NCBI RefSeq assembly: GCF_051020955.1
Contig: NC_135014.1
Location: forward strand, 27,207,221 to 27,271,220
Direction of reading: 5' to 3'
Length of the DNA stretch: 64,000 nucleotides
Source of the DNA: Megalopta genalis
Taxonomy: Eukaryota; Arthropoda; Insecta; Hymenoptera; Halictidae
Positions 22,670 to 34,408 of the stretch are shown piece by piece. Position numbers and translations under genes: made by a program. The stretch's first letter is position 1. Each line of letters begins with the position of its first letter. The notes under the pieces were generated by a model. That model ran no database searches. It saw only the letters and a list, made by a program, of their open reading frames with translations, and was not told the DNA's origin.

Positions 22670-23188
22670 TCTGAGCGTCAGTAAGGGAGACATTACTGTA
22701 TTTCGTTATAGTTTGTGTTCACAATTGTTGATAGCTCTTCTTATCTGCCTTAATATCTATCTTATTATTAATAATAGTTAATACTATTATTAATAATACT
22801 ATAATAATAATACTATAATAATGATACTATTATTAATAATACTATAATAATAATACTATAATAATGATACTATTATTAATAATACTATAATAATAATAAT
22901 ATAATAATAATACTATAATAATAATATAATAATAATACTATAATAATAATACTATTATTAATAATAATATAATAATAATACTATAATAATAATACTATTA
23001 TTAATAATAGTATAATAATAGTATTAATAGAAGTATTATTAAGATAGATCTTAATATCTATCTTATTGTTAATATCTCTTTGAAGACTCGATTATTAGAC
23101 GATTGTTACAGATTTGATGCTTTTACAAAAAGAATACAGTAATGTCTCTCTTACCGACGCTCGGATTGTCCACTAAAATGGATAATTT
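22670..23188 (+). repeat. Duplicated unit, copy 2 (MITE tail, TAA tract, MITE head)
   Basis: Matches 21077-21493 from TCTGAGCGTCAG to GGATAATTT, except that the TAA/TAT microsatellite is about 100 bp longer. Both ends stop inside family A arms, so neither flanking MITE is complete here. Confidence 0.85.
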
Positions 23189-23830
23189 AAATAATCCTGG
23201 AATAACTTGGATTCGCGAGGTAGGAACCTTCGGTACCGGCAGCAATAACCGGCGAACGACGAGTCTTTCGGGCGTAAGCTAACATCGGGCTTAATCAATC
23301 ATGCCAGCGCGCCTTCGTCCGTGTGAAATTAATAAATCCGATAGAGAACGATAGTCGATCACGGGACCCGGCAATGAACGAAAAAATTGAGTCCGGCGCG
23401 AAAGGGGGGAGGGATGGGGTGGGATGGCGCGAGGATGGGACGGAACGTGGAATTTCTAAGTGAGAGATTTTCATTAATATTTCATCGGTCGGACGTTTAC
23501 TGAATACGCGATCGCCGAGCGTTGATTAATTCCTCGCGAATGAGTTATTGTACGGGAGCACGTAGATGTTTAAATCGGATCGCGGAGTCGCGGCGGGGTT
23601 ACTTCCCCACGATAAGCGGCTTAATCTCGCGGCTGGCCGAGAAGTTCGCCAAGTCCGCGGATTTTTTTTCCACGTTTCTGTCTGTTGTTCCGCGACCCAG
23701 TTACCTCGGGACGCTCGGCGATCGATAAAGAATAGCGCACACACGGTTTTAACAAATATCGCTGCGAATTGATAATAATTGCGCGATTTCACAGTGACTG
23801 GTACGCGCGTAATCGATGAGCGTTGTTCTT
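23189..23830. other. CpG-rich unique sequence, no gene recognised
   Basis: A G-rich patch lies at 23402-23450. Nothing else is recognisable. Confidence 0.45.
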
Positions 23831-24482
23831 CGTTTTTAGATAACCATGACGCAGCTATGCTGGAATAAATGAGCGAAGGATAATTGATGATTCGAAGGCA
23901 ATTCGGAGGCCCGAACTGACCATTTTGCGTCGTCTTCCGACGATCCTTAGCGTCGACGTAGCAATAAATTACACAGGCGTAGCACAGGGAAATTCACAGC
24001 AACCCGAAATTTGGCATTTTCGGGAGCAATTATTATAATCCGATTTTCTTTCTCCTTTCAGAAAATTCGATCGTTATCGTGGACACGAGTCACTTCGAAG
24101 CAAAGAGAGAATCTCTGCGGCGGTTTCTTATTGTTTATTTAAAAGTTGCTATCGCCGAGAAGTCGCCGTTTTTAGATAATCATGACGCAGCAATGCTGGA
24201 ATAAATGATCGAAGGATAATTGATGATTCGAAGGTAATTCGGAGGCCCGAACTGACCATTTTGCGTTGTCTTGCGTCTTAGCGTCGAAGTAGCAATAAAT
24301 TACACAGGGAAATTCACAGCAACCCGAAATTTGGCATTTCCGGGAGCAATTACTATAATCCGATTTTTCTTCCACCTTTCAGAAAATTCGATCGCTGTCG
24401 TGGACACGAGTCACTTCGAAGCAAAGAAAGAACCTCTGCGGCGGTTTCTTATTGTTTATTTAAAAGTTGCTGTCGCCGTGAA
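23831..24482 (+). repeat. Tandem duplication, 336 bp period, two copies
   Basis: Copy 1 is about 23831-24166 and copy 2 about 24167-24482. They share CGTTTTTAGATAA, GACGCAGC, GGAGGCCCGAACTGACC, ACAGCAACCCGAAATTTGGC and TCGTGGACACGAGTCACTTC. Each copy has a pyrimidine-rich CTTTCAG before AAAATTCGATCG, which looks like a splice acceptor. The downstream frame stays open and similar in both (ENSI-V-VDTSHFEAK, then LRRFLIVYLKVA), but its coding status is not shown. Confidence 0.85.
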
Positions 24483-24899
24483 GGTTTCTGTCTATCCCGC
24501 GAAACTTCGCAAACAAGTTGACAGGTAGTCGATTACTGGAATGCTGACCATTGGAGAAATACGCGAAAACTTAAATTATACTTCGGCTCCGACCAGACCG
24601 GTGGAATTAGTTCGCGGTAACGAAGAACAGACTTTTAATAATGCAACATCTTCGTATTTTGAAACGGCTCATCTCCATCCAGAATATAGGTTATCCTGCG
24701 ACGCGTGATATTAATATTTTTAAGCAATCGCTTTAAAATAACGTGTCGGACACGTTACGAAGATTTGGAACACGTGTACCGAATTTGGATCTTAATGGCG
24801 AATTCTAAATCGAAAGAAATTTCTACCGTTACGTTATTAGTATTTGAACGTTCGAATGATGTTTAATAATATCTATTTTATTCGTTAAAGATTGGCATA
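24483..24899. other. AT-rich unique sequence, no gene recognised
   Basis: Nothing recognisable apart from a possible splice donor (ACAGGTAGTC near 24522) after the second duplicate. Confidence 0.4.
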
Positions 24900-25108
24900 T
24901 TAACACGTCGAGTGTTAATGTCACTAATTTTTAATTAGGATTTGAGATTCATTTTTAGTGCAACACATTGCAATATATTCCAGGATTTCTAGAATACGAT
25001 ATGGTTAAACTAATATTTTCTATAATTTTATTTTAATTTATTCAACTTGTTAAATAGCAATATTTACGCTCTGCGGGTCCGAACGGACCCGAGCCATTCT
25101 AACGTTAA
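24900..25108. mobile_element. Possible TTAA-bounded MITE, TTAACG type
   Basis: The right end, reversed, is TTAACGTTAGAATGGCTC followed by the palindrome at 25075-25090 (GGGTCCGAACGGACCC). There are 14 bp between TTAA and palindrome, as in the related end at 9498-9532. The left boundary at 24900 (TTAACACG) is only a guess, because it does not mirror the right end well. Confidence 0.45.
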
Positions 25109-25944
25109 TACCAGCTTCGTGTTGCATTTCAAAAATTCGCAAAAATGTACTAAGATCAGCTGTTTACCGAAACAGCGCATTAATCGTCGCGAAGAAAATC
25201 GATGGACTTGTCAAGAAACGCGAAGCGAATCGAAGCGTTTGAATAACTCGCGCGGAGTTCGCTGGATAGAAAGTCGCGGATACGCGATAGAAAGCTGCAT
25301 TAGCGCGGGATTCACGAGATCCGCGAAAGTTTCTGTTCCATTGAAATCGTCAACCAAGTTATTTCCCATTATTTAATTAACTTACTCGCCGGAAAACTTA
25401 AATAACGTCGGGAACAGAGTAGCAGGGCGGGGAGGGGAGGGGCGTGGGGGAGGGCGCAGAGCGTATTCAAATTTTCCCTCGCAACTTGGTAATATAATAT
25501 CGCGTTGCACGTGATAATACAAATCCGAGAGGTCATCAAAATGTATCACGGCGTTTTAACACTTTCAGCTTACGCCGTAAGTCGTCGCTTACTTTTCTTG
25601 CATTACCCGTGGGCTTAATTCATAACTCCCTCCCTCCCTCCCACCCTCTCTGCCTCTCTCGCTCCGCATTCGTTGCGCAAACTGCACCGCGGAGATTCGC
25701 GGTCGTCTGGTTTTCTTATGGAAATTACGTTTCCGCGCTCCTCCAATTTCGAACAAGCGGCCGATCCGGCGACACGCGATTTAGTTTAGTCCGTTAACCG
25801 TTCGTTCCGCCACCGAAATAATTACTGTTTGATTTGAAAAATCTGGGCTGCCGTGCCTCTTCTTACACATAGTCGCGTTGCAATCTTTCCAAGCTTGATC
25901 GATAAGAGAGCTATTTTTGCATATAAATTCAGCTATTCTCTTCT
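25109..25944. other. Unique sequence with G-rich and CT-rich patches
   Basis: A G-rich stretch (about 25424-25460) and CT-rich tract (about 25627-25670) frame AT-rich DNA. The frame at 25047-25376 (109 codons) is not recognisable. Confidence 0.45.
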
Positions 25945-26622
25945 TCATGATACTGTCGCACTTCTATAAGAATGATTGAATTGATCAGATCTAATATAAG
26001 TTATAATAGTAATTAATAGTAATTAGTAATTTATAATTACTTAATTCATCCATTTTCTCTTTTACGATAATGTAATACTCCTAAAAGAATGATTGAATTG
26101 ATCAGATCTAATCAGAGTTCTATCAGTATTATGCTGTTTCAATGAACTCCTTACTAATTTCTAATTAGTAATTTCTAATTACTAATTTCTGATTAGTTCA
26201 TCTATTTTCTATTTCTTGATACTGTAATGCTCCTAAAAGAATAATTGAATCGATCAGATCTAATCAGTTCTATCAGAGAATTATGTTGTTCCAATGGATC
26301 TCTTACTGATCTCTAATTAGTAATTTCTAATTACTAATTTCTGATTAGTTCATCTATTTTCTATTTCTTGATACTGTAATGCTCCTAAAAGAATGATTGA
26401 ATCGATCAGATCTAATCAGTTTTATCAGAGAGAATTATGTTGTTCCAATGGATCTCTTACTAATCTCTAATTAGTAATTTCTAATTACTAATTTCTGATT
26501 GGCTCATCTATTTTCTATTTCTTGATACCGTAATGCTCCTAAAAGAATGATCGAATCGATCAGATCTAATCAGCTCTTTCGTAATTATGTTGTTCCAACG
26601 AACTTACTAATTTCTAATTAGT
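25945..26622 (+). repeat. Tandem repeat, about 150 bp unit, about 4.5 copies
   Basis: Copies start near 25948, 26065, 26218, 26369 and 26523. Each begins TGATACTGTAATGCTCCTAA or close to it, followed by GAATGATTGAATCGATCAGA and a block of inverted ATTAGTAATTTCTAATTAC pieces that can fold on themselves. Copies 3-5 are nearly identical, copies 1-2 more diverged. Confidence 0.85.
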
Positions 26623-27529
26623 GTCACTTTAAAAGGCAATTTTAATAACCCCTCGTTAGACGAAGTATTAAATGGAACTGACTGTGACTAAGGATATTGC
26701 AGATGCTTGAAACAAGTAAATGGAACATGCTACAAATTTTGTTTCGTACAGATACGAGCATGCACTCTCCCTTGAACACACTATAATAGTCTTAATAAGG
26801 TGACGTACAGCATAAGCAATTTGAGCCTTCTATAGAGAGAAGAGTGCTCCACTATGGAGTTTGCCTATCACATGGTAATATATATTATGTTCCAACACGA
26901 AAACGTGTACTTGATGCTACCTCGATATCGTCGAGGAAATAATTCATTTGCGAAAAAAAAAATAGAAATATTCTACGGATTGTATGTGTGTGTATTTTAT
27001 ATGGTTTTTTCTATCTTTTCGCGAGTTTACCATACTTGATCAGAACACAGGTTGCGAAATGAATATATTGTTGCAACGTAATTATATTCGATCGACGTCG
27101 AAAAACAAAAAATTCCGTATAATTCGATGACTTTTTCGAAATCGCTGAAAACAGCGGCGGACAGCGAAGAATTAATACAAAGTCAGAGCGACGGAAATGG
27201 GTTACATCGAAATGAATAATGTAAAATGAAAAATACGACGATAATGAAAACGCAGATATTGGAATGAAAGGGAATAAAGCCACGTTGCAGATTATTGAAA
27301 TGCAGGCACACGTTGCTGATAAAATTTTGATTGCATGCAAAATTAATAAAATATTAAACGGGATTGAACACGAGTCGGACAATGCTCTGAAATAATCGTA
27401 GATAATAACTCTCGGATTTGCGGGAGAGGAGACCCGTGAGGTACTTAAAATTAGGACAACGTAATATTAATTTCGACGATAAAATTTTCTGAGACTAGAA
27501 ATAAAGAATAAAAATAGCTAGATATTAAA
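26623..27529. other. AT-rich unique sequence, no gene recognised
   Basis: A 123-codon minus-strand frame (27011-27382) is Ile/Phe/Ser-rich and not recognisable. Nothing else seen. Confidence 0.45.
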
Positions 27530-27851
27530 AATATTTAGCGATTAAAAATAGCTCGAGATTGAAAACGGTTGCGGATTAAAAATATAGAATATTAATATAA
27601 AGAGTGAACCGAATTTAACAAATGTTAACGTTTAAAGTTCTTACGATTTTTTAACCTTTTTTTTAAATTTGTTTCTCTTATGATATCTCAAAAATATTTT
27701 GCGATTAAAAATGGCTAGAGATTGAAAACAGTTGCGGATTAAAAATATAGAATATTAATATAAAGAGTGAACGGAATTTAACAAATTTCAACGTTCAAAG
27801 TTCTTACGATTTTTTAACCTTTTTTTTAAATTTGTTTCTCTTATTATATCT
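27530..27851 (+). repeat. Tandem duplication, 163 bp period, two copies
   Basis: Copies 27530-27692 and 27693-27851 share GCGATTAAAAAT, TTGCGGATTAAAAATATAGA and TTCTTACGATTTTTTAACC in order, with few differences. AT-rich and non-coding. Confidence 0.88.
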
Positions 27852-29459
27852 GCTTAAAACTAATTCCTGGGACGCATCTGCATAACGAATAAAGCCGGAC
27901 CGCGATTTCATAGCGAAAAAACCAAAAACTCGGCCGCGGTTACAGAATCGAAACCGGCTGGCAGCGAAATGAAAAAAATATGGAAAAATTTGCGAAGCAT
28001 CGTCGGAAGTTTCGCGAACGGAAAGTACGATATGATTTTCATTTTCTAGCAACTGCGTGTCGGAGAACGGCGACGGTAACGAAAACCCGTGCGCGAAACG
28101 TGATTAATCGAAATGAAAACGTAAATTGACACTTCACTCTGTCACAACTTCGGGAATGATCAAGCAATTGCACGCGTGTTCCCGGAATTAACGTACCTAG
28201 ATCCAGAGACGAAATTGTTTTTCCAAAAATATTGCGCGCGCGCGCGCGAGCGCGAGCGCCCTTCCGCCCGGCCGCCCCGCTGCGCAAGCATGATTGCAAA
28301 AGTAACGAAATTTACAGACCGCGCGTGTAATTACAAAAGCAACAAAACTCGCCGCAGTGAGCATAGTTAGACGACTAACAAATTTCGTCAACCGGAACGA
28401 TTTTCGTTTCGCGTGTCGCCTCCCAGGAACACCCTTGAAAGCGGCTTCCACCGTCGTTTCAATTTTCACCGTACCATTTATCGCGTTTAAACGCGGAATT
28501 TAGGCGAAATCCGAAACTCGTCTCGCCGTGTTCCTCGTCCATAAAATAATCGAGACTCTATAAATGTTGTGTCTCGGTGGCGTCGACGAACTCTCGCGTC
28601 GAACACTTCTGCTCGTTCGATAGCAACGAAACTCGATTCATTCGTGACACAACATTCTGCTTCTTCAAATATCTCGTTATGCGTCTTCAACGTGAAATTA
28701 TATACTATTAGTTATATTATTATATACATATATTTATATTATTTCTAATAAATGTTCTTTTTTACATGCGTTGAAATTTTTTTATACATTTAAGATTTAC
28801 GTAAATGGAAAAATATTTCGATGAAATATCGATGAAATATATTCAAATCGTTCTGGAGCTAAATAAATTACAAGCTAAATAAATTAATCGACTTCAAAAG
28901 AAACCATTAGATCCATCTAGAATATCGGATCTATCGTTAATGTAATTAAATAGCCATTCGCTTAATAGTAATTAGGCAACTCGCTTCGCCACGATTACGG
29001 GCTTCTTTAATTGTATTGAAAACTTCGATTAATTTCATTTGTCAGCTTTGAAACCTTAAATGCCGATCGTTCGCTAAAATCTCGAATTTCCTAGATACTA
29101 TACTTAAATCTATTAAATATACTTATATTACCTATACTTAAATTCCTATTAATCAGTAGACTGTTAGATCATTAATATCAAGTATATAATGAAGAGTCGT
29201 ACAATACAATACAAATATATGGACCGTTTATTTTGGAAGTCCAATTTTTTAAGAAAATAAGATATCACATAATTTTGCGATTCATTTCGTGTAATCTTTT
29301 CGTTTATAACTAACAAAATGGACTTGCACCACCTTCGAAACAAACGGTCTATATAATATACGTGTAATAAAGATAGAAATACGCCTCCATCAAAAATAGT
29401 AATATTTTCAATGAACTTAATATTTCCACGCCACGAATAGCAGATTATTTTTTCATTAT
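27852..29459. other. Unique sequence with a GC dinucleotide tract
   Basis: An alternating CG/GA tract occupies about 28236-28258. The rest is AT-rich after 28690. No gene or element recognised. Confidence 0.45.
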
Positions 29460-29560
29460 ATTATTATATTATATTTATATATTTATATATTACATTACAT
29501 TGCGTTACGTTACGTCACATTTCGTAACATTACATTGCATTATATCATACATAATATATC
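29460..29560. repeat. Degenerate TATTA/ATTAC satellite-like tract
   Basis: Runs of TATAT are followed by ATTACATTACATTGCGTTAC and related pentamers. Not the insect telomere repeat TTAGG. Confidence 0.6.
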
Positions 29561-30831
29561 ATATTAGCTGCGCGATCGAGCTCCTTAAACGCGGCTTTAA
29601 AGTTTCGTTAATTAAACGAACTTCCACGGGATTCGGGGGGTCTCGCTGAGTCGGCAGTGACCGCGTCACGGCACCTCGAGGTATATCCGGAACGAATTCG
29701 CGAGTAAAACCTAAGAAAGCGATAATTCGGCTCGCGGAAGTAGCGAGGCGGAGCGGGGCCTCGTCGAACGGGGCGCGCGCGTAGCAATTCGGCCGGCAGC
29801 TCGATCGGGGCCCGGAAACTGCTCGTTCCCTCGCTCGGGCATAATTACTTTCTCAATCGTCGCCGACCGTCGAGCAGGCACCGCGCTCATCGAAACCAGT
29901 AAAACGGCGATCGACGATCCGCCGGATGTAGCCGGGGCTAACCCAGAAACTAACGAAACGGTCGCATCAGTCTCATAAACCGGCGCCCGTCGTTAACAGC
30001 CGGCGTCGCCCGGCGGGGCAGGGGCGGGCGAGGTCCCAGGATCCGCGTCCAATTTGATGCCACCAGATCGGCGGAGTTTCCGCCGGCCGGAATTCAGACA
30101 ATTCGCCGAATCCGTCCGGGCGACGCTGCCAAAACCGAGTTCCGCGGGCAAAACGGAAAAATGCCCTCTCCTCTCTCCGTTCCGTATGCCCGGAACGTGA
30201 CCCCGGGGACCGTCGCCGTGGAAGATAGCTCGCTGCTCGCGGTGCCGGAAACGGCACCGAATGATCCGCGCGGGCAACCTTACGCTATCCGCGCGACCAA
30301 AGAAAAATATGCCCGTTACCGCCGGCTGCGCCCGGTGCACCGGGTGTGTCCGAGAAATCGGCCGCCGGGATAAGATGTCTCGCGATTAGGATCCCTTGCA
30401 ACGCGGTATACGTGGTCTGTGACGCGAGATTACTCGCGAGTCGAGGAGCTAGGAAAATGTTGGTGCAGGAGCTTCATACGATATTTACGTTGAAATGCGT
30501 TTTATGTAAAATAAAATCGGGTTATCGAGCGAGGTTTCTCGTGAATTTTGCACAAGGGGCGATGATAAATGTGTTTGAATTTATAATAGTAATAGTATAA
30601 TGTTACTTGTACTAGATGATGAGACGCTGTTTGTGGAAGTAAAGAGAACGTATAGAATTTAAATACAATTATTTGCAGATTTTGGAATGGTAGTAGTGGG
30701 TGGAGTCTCTTTTATTTTATATCGTTTCTGTAATTTGTTTAGGTGGGCTCTTTTGTCATTTTTATAGTTATTTCTGGTTTAAGTATGCAAAGGTCTTTGC
30801 AATCGATTCTTTTAAATTCTTGATATTATTA
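29561..30831. other. CpG-rich block, then AT-rich DNA, no gene recognised
   Basis: 29570-30420 is one of the most GC-rich parts of the window. Minus-strand frames of 94 and 115 codons there overlap each other and are not recognisable. It might be regulatory or a UTR, but no direct evidence supports that. Confidence 0.4.
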
Positions 30832-30885
30832 GGGTAAGTTCTCCCTAATTGACGCTCGGCTTGGATACGAAAATGGTCTGTTTGG
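30832..30885 (+). mobile_element. Family A MITE, left end fragment (CTCCCTAATTGACG variant)
   Basis: TTCTCCCTAATTGACGCTCG followed by a degraded GGATACGAAAATGG matches the family A left arm. The terminus is the TTCTCCC variant also seen near 50.8 kb. It is interrupted by a minisatellite. Confidence 0.6.
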
Positions 30886-31431
30886 GTCTCCGAATTGCCT
30901 CCGAATCGTGGCATGTGATCTTCGAATTGCCTTCGAATCGTGGCTTATGGTCTTCGAATTGCCTTCGAATCGTGGCATATGCTCTTTGATTTGCCTTCGA
31001 ATCGTGGCTTATGGTCTTCGAATTGCCTTCGAATCGTGGCATATGCTCTTTGATTTGCCTTCGAATCGTGGATTATAGTCTTCGAATTGCCTCCGAATTG
31101 CCTTCGAATTGTATCATGTGATCTTTGAATTGCCATCGAATTATCTTTGAATTGCCTTCGAATTACCTTCGAATTGTCTTCGAATTGCCATCGAATCGTG
31201 GCATGTGCTCTTTGATTTGCCTTCGAATCGTGGCATATGGTCTTCGAATTGCCTCCGAATTGCCTTCAAATCGTGTCATGTGATCTTCGAATTGCCTTCG
31301 AATTACCTTCGAATTGTCTTCGAATTGTCTTCGAATTGCCTTCGAATCGTGGCACGTGATCTTCGAATTGCCTCTGAATTGCCTTCGAATCGCGTCACGT
31401 AGCCTCCGAATTGCCTTCGAATCGTGGCAAA
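30886..31431. repeat. Minisatellite based on CTTCGAATTGC
   Basis: The 11-bp core CTTCGAATTGC, mixed with CTTCGAATCGTGGCATATG and CTCTTTGATTTGC pieces, repeats for about 545 bp. Higher-order units of about 57 bp are visible at 30950-31080. The repeat is open on both strands and creates 60-167-codon frames rich in FEGNSK or LPSN repeats, which I regard as artefacts. Confidence 0.88.
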
Positions 31432-31493
31432 AAATTAGAAATAGAAAAGGCACGCAGTCCGCCGCCTTTTTTCTGCCTTTAACCTCGGGTTTC

Positions 31494-31527
31494 CATAAAA
31501 ACGAGCCGCGAAGCTCGAAGAATCGCG
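31494..31527 (+). mobile_element. Family A MITE, inner right arm fragment
   Basis: ATAAAAACGAGCCGCGAAGC and TCGAAGAATCGCG match the inner right arm of family A. It is likely the other side of the element broken by the 30886-31431 minisatellite. Confidence 0.55.
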
Positions 31528-32304
31528 ACTTAGTATTCTCGGATTCGCCGCTTTCAATTCCGACCACCGGACATTTCTGGGAGCAATAACTGTAATTCCC
31601 GCGAACAACAATGACCAATCTTCTCCGGTGACAGCCAGGCCCGCGTTGCCGTTGTAGCTTAATCAATTAATTCGCCGGCAAGCCCCTGTCCCCGAAATAG
31701 ACGAAAAAACGTCGGAAAGGAGAGGATCTAATGCCGTTAGCCCGGCGACCGGCGGGATTCGGGCTGAAAGAATATTTCAGCCTCCGGTGCGGGGTGTATC
31801 GAGTCCTCGTTTTCCCCGGGTCCCTTCCTTCTTTTTTTCCGCTCGCTCCGCCGTCAATAAGATAAAGGTTAACGGCGGCTTGTCGACCGGTAAACGGTCC
31901 GCAATATCCGTTGGCTCCGCTCCGAAATAAAGCGATATTTCTCGGGCGGGTCGCGGGCTCCCGGCCGGATTCGTTCCCACGGAAAAGCCGGTCATCCTGC
32001 GTCGTCGCGCCTCCGCTTCGAGGATCGTACGCTAACCGGGCACCGTTACGGCTTCACGCATCATATGCGCGGCCGATCCGCGTCGGAAATTTGATACATC
32101 GGCGGAGCAGAATCTCGTCGGTTGGCGAAGGAACGCCACGAGACTGCTGTACCGGGTGTTCAAAAGGTTCCGGACCACGCAATAATATCGCGGACGCGAC
32201 GATTTTTCCACTGTGAGCTTTTTTGCCCTTTTATAAGCCCTTTTATAATTTGAACAATTTTGGAAGCAGGCCATAAAAAATATAAAAATACAAAAATATA
32301 TATG
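31528..32304. other. CpG-rich block, no gene recognised
   Basis: GC-rich to about 32160, then AT-rich with A-runs. Frames up to 111 codons are not recognisable. Confidence 0.4.
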
Positions 32305-32669
32305 CAAGGTGTCCCAAAAATGTCTCGCAATCCGGAAATGGCAGGTTCCTGAGGTCATTTGAAGCAACTTTTTCCTTAGCGAAAATGCAATCCGAGGTTC
32401 CGTTTACGAGTTATTAACGAAAAACTCTGACCAATGAGAGGCGAGCTCGGCTGGCGCGCGGCGGCCCAGCCAACGAGTGCACGGAGCCCAGTTCCGCTCA
32501 TTGGCACGGTTGTCTTGCGCCAAATGATCTCGCCTCTAATTGGTCACTGTTTTTCGATAATAACTCGTAAACGAAGCCACGGATCGCATTTTCGCTAAGG
32601 GAAAAGTTGCTTCAAATCACCTCAGGAATCCCCTATTTTCGGATTGCGAGACATTTTTGGGACACCCTG
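32305..32669. mobile_element. Family B foldback MITE, full copy
   Basis: CAAGGTGTCCC to GGGACACCCTG, with matching terminal arms (TGTCTCGCAATCCGGAAAT, mirrored as TTTCGGATTGCGAGACA). The inner arms hold GCGAAAATGC and AACGAAGCC. The GC-rich centre includes CCAATGAGAGGCGAG. AT-rich target on both sides. Non-coding. Confidence 0.9.
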
Positions 32670-32761
32670 TATATATAAATTAACTTATGATTGAGATAAC
32701 ATTTTGGATCAAAATCGACCTAAATTCCATTATTTAATCAGGAAACTGACATCGGTATCTC

Positions 32762-32859
32762 TGAAAATGAGCCGCAACGCTCGCATAATCGTATCTCCTC
32801 TCTCTAAATTGTCCATTTTTGTGGACAAACTGAGCGTCAATTAGAGAGACATTACTGTA
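32762..32859 (-). mobile_element. Family A MITE, right half
   Basis: GAGCCGCAACGCTCGCATAA, GTATCTCCTCTCTCTAAATT, the hairpin TTGTCCATTTTTGTGGACAA and GAGAGACATTACTGTA form the complete right arm. The left arm is missing. Confidence 0.8.
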
Positions 32860-33759
32860 CTTCGAATCGAATCAACGGTTCAAATACAACCAATCAAACA
32901 CGAAAGTTTCGCGGCATCTGCTACGAATCTAGCCTAAACGCGTAATACTGATCCAGAGATTATCAGTACCACCGTTGGGGGATGTTGTACAGAAACGTTT
33001 CGAGTAATATACAATAACAATTTTGAACTGGGTTGCGGTGTCGTTGGTTGGAAGATACGGCAAGATACTAACCGGAGGGAGAGCGAGCAGCACGTGTTAT
33101 TTCTACATTTGCTTGGTAATTAATATCGCGCGGAAATTAAAGGCAGGGGGCGGAGGGCCGTTGCTTGAACATCCGTTTCCACGCTGACGTAACACTCACG
33201 CGTCCTACAAATTTCGTTTTTATTACGCGGCCCGCGTACGCGTTTATCATTTTTATCTGCGCTCTTCCCCTCGGACGGCTTCAAATTTACGCGCTTTCAT
33301 CCTGCAATTTTTTCCGCGACATTTTATGCGTACGTGACCATTATTTATCGTTCGTCCGCCGCGCGACTCGAATTAACGTTAAATATACGCGTGTATCGCC
33401 CGTCTATAAAATTTGTTTCCGCCGCGCCGTTTTAGAAGCGTCGCGTTGGCTAACGTTTTTACGAAATTTTCACGCGCCGCCTGGAATCAGCGCCGATAGA
33501 TTTCCATATCGCCCGGCTGTACGCCGCGGAAATTTATGCGGGCCGCGCGCGATTCGATGCGGCGACAACGTTCGAAATGATTTTTGCGCACGGTCGTCGT
33601 CTCAAGTTATCGTCGGCTGTTTATGTTAAATTATGAAATTATAATTTGGTGATCGGTGTTCCGATGACAGCAGAAGGGTTAAAGGAAGCCAAGAAATGTA
33701 ACAGCGACGATAATATATTTAGTTATGAGAGGACTGTATCTGCGAATAAGTATATATAT
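32860..33759. other. Unique sequence with a 154-codon frame, gene not recognised
   Basis: The plus-strand frame 33165-33629 is the longest here that is not low complexity (Phe/Arg-rich, a hydrophobic stretch near residues 20-40). I find no family signature, and codon use follows the CpG-rich composition of the block. It is more likely chance than a gene. Confidence 0.35.
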
Positions 33760-33985
33760 CGTCATTTATTACGAATTTCTTGCGAACAATTTGTTATGAA
33801 TATATTACGAATTTATTACGAACACTTTATTATGATTTTATTGTGCACAATTTATTTTTATGAATTTATTGTGAACACTTTATTACGATTTTATTGCGCA
33901 CAATTTATTGCGAATTTATTGTGAACACTTTATTATGATTTTATTGTGCTCCATGTTGAATTTATCGCGAGCAATTAATTATGAA
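33760..33985 (+). repeat. Degenerate TTTATTGTGAACAC tandem repeat
   Basis: Alternating pieces of GAATTTATTGTGAACACTTT and GATTTTATTGTGCACAATTT recur, with imperfect copies, for about 225 bp. Confidence 0.75.
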
Positions 33986-34408
33986 TTCGCTGAATTTGTC
34001 TGAACACAGTGGAATCAAATTAGAATCACTCAAATTTCGCTGCGAATCATCGTATATCTAGATACAAAAATTGCCTCGTCGTTCTTCACCGTGCATTTCA
34101 TAATACGCGATAGGATCGCAAATGCGGGAAATGTACACAATCTCCGAGTTAACGATAATAGAGAACACCCTTAGACACAGCATCCCACATATCCAGTGGA
34201 AAGGAATTTAATAAAGAAATGACGGCATAACGTTCCACGCATATTGATAATTCCGGAAAGGTCTGCCGAAATGTTACACGGCCACACGCATTCTCCAACA
34301 CGTTATTACCGAATCTTGTGGACAACAATGTTGACTTCGTGGCTTATGGCAATTTTAAAGAATAATTTTCTATTACAGTTTCAATTTCTGTTCGAAATCA
34401 ATTACGAT
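33986..34408. other. Unique sequence, no gene recognised
   Basis: AT-rich. Nothing recognisable. Confidence 0.45.

Noticed and set aside
29500..29560. Telomere-like pentamer repeats
   Set aside because: The pentamers are ATTAC/CGTTA types, not TTAGG, and are degenerate within AT-rich DNA.
31163..31666. 167-codon minus-strand frame with FEGNSK repeats
   Set aside because: It is a reading through the CTTCGAATTGC minisatellite, which happens to lack stops. Other frames of the same repeat are also open.
33165..33629. 154-codon plus-strand frame
   Set aside because: No known family, no splice or promoter context, and composition matches the surrounding non-coding block.
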